From Tetrapisispora phaffii CBS 4417 (taxonomy: Eukaryota > Ascomycota > Saccharomycetes > Saccharomycetales > Saccharomycetaceae), in the NCBI RefSeq assembly GCF_000236905.1, contig NC_016529.1:310001-374000 (forward strand): a stretch of DNA of 64,000 nt. The letters run 5' to 3'. Positions 60,547-64,000 of this stretch are shown piece by piece. A program made the position numbers and the translations under genes. A model generated the notes under the pieces. It ran no database searches. It saw only the letters and a list, made by a program, of their open reading frames with translations, and was not told the DNA's origin. How positions within the stretch are numbered: position 1 is the first letter of the stretch; each line of letters begins with the position of its first letter.

Positions 60547-60895
60547 TGTTGGAAATGCCACTGGTCGTATAAGTGACTATACGATACCAGATATTACCTC
60601 TTTAGGATTATTGTTCCAAACCTGAAACAATAGTGCCTGCAAGAATCTAATAGCAGAATTTCTAATGCATAAATAGTACTGTAGCACCATCAACCTGCCA
60701 TACGTGTTCAATTCGACGACGTCGTCTCGTTGGACAGAACGGTAGATTGAAATATGATGTATATATAAACCCCGGTAATCAATGGTTAATAATTCAGTGA
60801 TCCAGCTCCCAGAGACCAGAGAGATTAATCTAAATATCTAGTATATAATTTAACAACTTTTAATATATTAAAGCAATGAATTCAACTATTGAGCA
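60547..60895 (+). mobile_element. Solo LTR of a Ty1/copia-type retrotransposon with 5-bp target duplication
   Basis: 349 bp beginning TGTTGGAAATGCC and ending CTATTGAGCA (TG...CA). It is flanked on both sides by the same pentamer GTACT (60542-60546 and 60896-60900), the 5-bp duplication made by Ty integrases. The TGTTGGAA start and the length of about 340 are typical of Ty1/Ty2/Ty4-class LTRs. An internal TATATATAAA (60757-60766) can serve as the LTR promoter, suggesting plus orientation. It lies about 560 bp upstream of the tRNA-Arg gene, within the window Ty1-like elements favour. No internal element sequence remains, so it arose by LTR-LTR recombination. The intact target duplication suggests a fairly recent event. 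Confidence 0.9.
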
Positions 60896-60900
60896 GTACT

Positions 60901-61533
60901 AACCAACATAAGCTTGTTTCTCCACAAGATCCTATGACTTCAGTTATTTGCTGAAATTAGATCGTCAGGAATCTCAGCAAATAACGAAATAAATAGAGGT
61001 CTGTCTTATATAACCTTTTTTCTGATAAGTTCTTTTGTTTTACTAAAACCTCCCAATTAGATCTTTAATTGATCATGATTCTGTAAAATGTATATTCATT
61101 ATCCTAACTATGTTACATTTTGTACGTATTTCATTTTACAACTTTACTGCACAAACATTAAAACTAGGGCACGTACCCTGCAGTGAGTCTAAGAAAAACC
61201 AATTGGTTGTTTAAATAATAACAAATTCATACCGCTCTAGAGTAATTAGCATGAGAAACCTCTCTAAATATGGTGTCAGAAGCAGCCAGCTTACGTTAAA
61301 TTATCATCAATTATTCATACTTATAAAACTCTAAATTACGAAAGATTGTCAAAACAGTTATCTTCACATAACAAAATAAGCATTTCTTAAGTTGTATATT
61401 GTATATTTAAGTTACTTTAGAAGTTTAATTGTCAGTATTTTGTATAATTGTTAACAGTATGCTATTTTTTATATTATTATTGAAATGTTATCATGATGAT
61501 AATTTAATTTACGAGATGCTATGTCTGGAGTTT
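60901..61533. other. Intergenic: LTR to DFG5 3' end
   Basis: AT-rich with no supported gene. Together with 59815-60546 it forms a 1.7-kb junction where gene orientation changes relative to S. cerevisiae. Confidence 0.5.
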
Positions 61534-62919
61534 TTAGAATAACATCCAGACTGAACCGCCCACAAGTACAGCTAGAATTACAGCAGTTGCGACAGCGGCA
61601 CCCGCTTTATCTTTACTTTCGATATCTAAATTATTTTGTAATACATTAGTGGAAGTAGTATTTAAACCTGCAGAAGCATCACCAGTGGAGTTACCACCCG
61701 ATGAAGAGGTGTATGGTGATGATGCGGAACCCGATGAAGCAGCTTCGGCTGCGGCTCCTGATGAGCTTACTAATAATTGATTAATGATTTCTAAAGCACT
61801 CATTTGTTCACCTAAACCATAATATCCATCATTGGTTGAATCAAACCAACTTAAACCACACGTAACACCATCTGTACCACCATCACATGAGCCAGCGGCT
61901 GCTTTTGCACTAGTTTCTATTAATGTATCAAGGGTAGCAGCTGTATATGGTGCTAACACTCTTGTATATCCCAGCATTCTAGAGAAAATACTTTTAAAAG
62001 ATCTTTGATCAGTATTACACGTTTTAGCTTCTTGGCATGCACTTTCATACATTATATTGTTTTTAAAAAAATAGGTTGTAGCACCACTCAATACTTGAGT
62101 CAAAGCAGTTTCCCATTTTGACGTACCGTTGGTAGCATTATACATATAGGCCAAACCACCTAAAACTACACCATGATTATAGGACCATTCGTATTGAACA
62201 ATATCAGAACAGTTATAATTCGTAGTGGCACCATCGTAAACATTGGCGACATCTTTTAAAACAATATATTCAACGTCAACCATCCAATCAAACACCTTTT
62301 CGGCAACTTCTAAGTAAGTATTATTACCAGTATATCTACCTAATCTAGCTGCTATTTGGAAAAGACAAGCATTAGAAATTGTATTTTTATAGTTATAACC
62401 ACTATTCCATGTATAAATTTGCCATCTAAGACCTCCGCCACAATAGGCAGTATCCCATCTCGCATACATTGTGTTAAAAACTGCTTGCGAAATTGCTAAC
62501 CAACCTGGTACCCCATCTCTATCAGGTAAATTACGTTCTACTGCACCTAATACGGTCAACCCCCAAACACCTTGATCATCATTACCTTCGACCAAAGTTT
62601 GGTTGCTTGGAATGTAATCGTAGTTAGAACCTGCTTGGTATATTAAAGCATCGGAAATTAAAGATTCGAATGTATCATTTTGACACAAGTACCAATTCTC
62701 CAACATCCCACCAAAGGCTTCCCCAGCTTCCCACCAATAGTATGGTGGTTGAAACATACCTACAGTACCACCATAACGGGTACCTTGGTAGTAATCTAGC
62801 ATACCCTTTTGAATCAAGGCCGTTGCCTCACACACGGAGTCTTTGGAGTCTACATCTAAAGTAATGGCAGATGCATAAAGTATTTGGGAAATAAGCCCTA
62901 ACAATGTTAAATAGAACAT
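61534..62919 (-). CDS. DFG5: Dfg5/Dcw1 GPI-anchored GH76 protein
   Basis: Dfg5 and Dcw1 are plasma-membrane GPI proteins of glycoside hydrolase family 76, thought to transfer GPI-mannoproteins onto cell-wall glucan. The product is 461 residues (S. cerevisiae Dfg5 458). An N-terminal signal peptide (MFYLTLLGLISQILYASA) is followed by LDVDSKDSVCEATALIQKGM and the substrate cleft motifs MFQPPYYWWEAGEAFGGMLE and EGNDDQGVWGL, with the adjacent acidic pair D114-D115. The SYNHGVVLGGLAYMYNAT block is also conserved. A Ser-rich spacer (SSGSASSPYTSSSGGNS) and a C-terminal hydrophobic tail (AGAAVATAVILAVLVGGSVW) make the GPI signal. The choice of DFG5 (YMR238W) over DCW1 rests on nearness to PEP5 and FUS2. 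Confidence 0.88.
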   Translation of the reverse strand: MFYLTLLGLISQILYASAITLDVDSKDSVCEATALIQKGMLDYYQGTRYGGTVGMFQPPYYWWEAGEAFGGMLENWYLCQNDTFESLISDALIYQAGSNYDYIPSNQTLVEGNDDQGVWGLTVLGAVERNLPDRDGVPGWLAISQAVFNTMYARWDTAYCGGGLRWQIYTWNSGYNYKNTISNACLFQIAARLGRYTGNNTYLEVAEKVFDWMVDVEYIVLKDVANVYDGATTNYNCSDIVQYEWSYNHGVVLGGLAYMYNATNGTSKWETALTQVLSGATTYFFKNNIMYESACQEAKTCNTDQRSFKSIFSRMLGYTRVLAPYTAATLDTLIETSAKAAAGSCDGGTDGVTCGLSWFDSTNDGYYGLGEQMSALEIINQLLVSSSGAAAEAASSGSASSPYTSSSGGNSTGDASAGLNTTSTNVLQNNLDIESKDKAGAAVATAVILAVLVGGSVWMLF

Positions 62920-63682
62920 ATTGAGAAAATATAAATAATTTTATAATGTAGTAATCTTATAATTTGAATAATAGTGACCCTAATATTTTACGTGATAATT
63001 AATATCGACCGTTTTTTTGTTCGTTTTGTATATCAATAGCATTAAACTACCAGCTGTGCACATATATGTTATTATAATCAGTATTATAATATTATTATGT
63101 TTGAGAGAGTTTCAGTTTGCGATGTCTCTAAATTTTTCTGTTTCTTTCCAATATCAAATTTCGATACCTTGTAAAACCAATGAATACAACTGTTTGTCGT
63201 TGAAGTAAAGAGACACGATCTATAATCAACTCTCGATATCAATGACGCTATTTATAAGGTTAAAGTTAATTATAGAAATGATAATTGACATATTTATATT
63301 ATTTACTACGTGATTCGGATTACCAGAATGGGAAACACCGCTAATTACAAGCCATGTTTCGGGTAACGGTACCTTTAAAGTCATCAGTTTGAAGGTGACA
63401 CACAGACCTGCCAACAACAAGTAAGGATGTTAAGTGATGAACGGTTAAGTTGTGTATTATTGACCTTTTATTTATCTGAACATTCAATAAATGTACACAG
63501 TTCTGTTAATGTGATTTTTCCTAAATCGAATGACGAATTTAAAGATTAAAAAAATGGTTATATTGTGTCATCTTCACATCATTACCATTGGTGAACTGTG
63601 TAAATGCTAGTTATCATTCAAATTAATGTGTAGATACGTATATTTATATAGGTTTATGTATATGTATATGGATGCATTTTTA
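62920..63682. other. Intergenic: DFG5 promoter and 3' region of the right-edge gene
   Basis: 763 bases, AT-rich. Small frames at 63017-63208 and 63226-63420 have no recognisable content. No repeat or RNA gene seen. Confidence 0.5.
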
Positions 63683-64000
63683 TTACACGTCGTAATCATC
63701 GTTGCTATACTCTTTGAAAAACTTTAAAATGTTGTTTTTGAAAAAAGTATAGACATCATTATTGAAATTCCCACGAATCTCATTGGAAACTTTGGAAATA
63801 CCCATATCTTGTGTGACAATACCCATCGCTTCTAAAATCAATAAAGAAAAATTAATGTACCATCTATGATCCCAACAAACAATTTTAATACACAAATTTA
63901 TAATACTTTTATTGGTTTTTTCCATCTGTTGTAATATTTTTGATGATGTTAATTTTGAATTAAGTGAGTTGTTTTCTCTCTGATGGTTTTTATGGATAGT
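63683..64000 (-). CDS. C-terminal fragment of a gene cut by the right edge, possibly BCH1/BUD7 (ChAPs family)
   Basis: The frame is open from the right edge to a stop at 63683: 105 codons of a C-terminus. The internal Met at 63925 is not the start, since the frame continues upstream without a stop. The visible end includes WDHRWYINFSLLILEAMGIV and FNNDVYTFFKNNILKFFKEY, closing SNDDYDV. I do not recognise it from sequence. In S. cerevisiae BCH1 (YMR237W) lies just upstream of DFG5 on the same strand; here the fragment has that relation to DFG5, so a ChAPs-family exomer subunit is the best guess from order alone. Confidence 0.5.
   Translation of the reverse strand, partial: TIHKNHQRENNSLNSKLTSSKILQQMEKTNKSIINLCIKIVCWDHRWYINFSLLILEAMGIVTQDMGISKVSNEIRGNFNNDVYTFFKNNILKFFKEYSNDDYDV

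Overview
This window is nuclear chromosomal DNA from a budding yeast of the family Saccharomycetaceae. It is AT-rich, with compact mostly intronless genes, TACTAAC/TATTAAC branch-point introns, an intron-bearing tRNA-Lys(UUU), and proteins readily aligned with Saccharomyces cerevisiae families. Gene names are given by family recognition plus gene order recalled from S. cerevisiae; no database search was run. Several reading frames as supplied open at TTG or GTG; where a homologue's length or N-terminus points to it, I moved the start to the first sensible ATG (RPF2, NUP133, YNG1, DAD2, CDC21, UFE1, TVP38, FUS2).

Layout. From 1 to about 42.6 kb the genes interleave two S. cerevisiae sister regions, chromosome XV (YOR054-YOR077) and chromosome XI (YKR072-YKR088): SIS2/VHS3 (cut by the left edge), NOB1, tRNA-Lys, AIM29, LPL1, a YKR075C/YOR062C-like gene, RPL3, YNG1, ALG8, VPS5, GYP1, RPF2, NUP133, DAD2, SGO1, CDC21, UFE1, a combined SKI7/HBS1 gene, an unrecognised small gene, MRPL20, PRP16, OMA1, RTS2 and TVP38. 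Many genes expected in a full ancestral order are absent (for example CKA2, CYT1, MSA1, TRZ1, MTD1). This looks like one track of a post-whole-genome-duplication genome whose pattern of gene loss differs from S. cerevisiae, as in the Vanderwaltozyma/Tetrapisispora group (inference). From 43.2 kb the window switches to a second ancestral block (YOR291-YOR296 with YMR231-YMR238): YPK9, RPS10, PEP5/VPS11, FUS2, a YOR296W-like MUN/C2 gene, tRNA-Arg, a solo LTR with a perfect 5-bp target duplication, DFG5 in inverted orientation, and the 3' end of another gene at the right edge.

Functions. The genes are mostly housekeeping: ribosome parts and ribosome assembly (RPL3, RPS10, MRPL20, NOB1, RPF2), RNA processing and surveillance (PRP16, SKI7/HBS1), nuclear pore and chromosome segregation (NUP133, DAD2, SGO1), membrane traffic (VPS5, VPS11, GYP1, UFE1, TVP38), ER glycosylation and wall assembly (ALG8, DFG5), and nucleotide synthesis (CDC21). 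Regulatory motifs match these jobs: PAC/RRPE at NOB1 and RPF2, an MCB at CDC21, Rap1 sites at RPS10, and a Ste12 pheromone element at FUS2.

The most interesting item is at 30233-33212. One gene appears to encode both Hbs1 and Ski7 by alternative 3' splice-site choice: an N-terminal Hbs1 exon ends at a GTATGT donor, and in-phase acceptors lie either before or after the Ski7-specific segment, each with a TATTAAC branch point upstream. Other points of interest are a 16-bp perfect inverted repeat inside NUP133, the LTR/tRNA-marked rearrangement junction at 60 kb, and a gene-free 1.9-kb stretch before RPL3.
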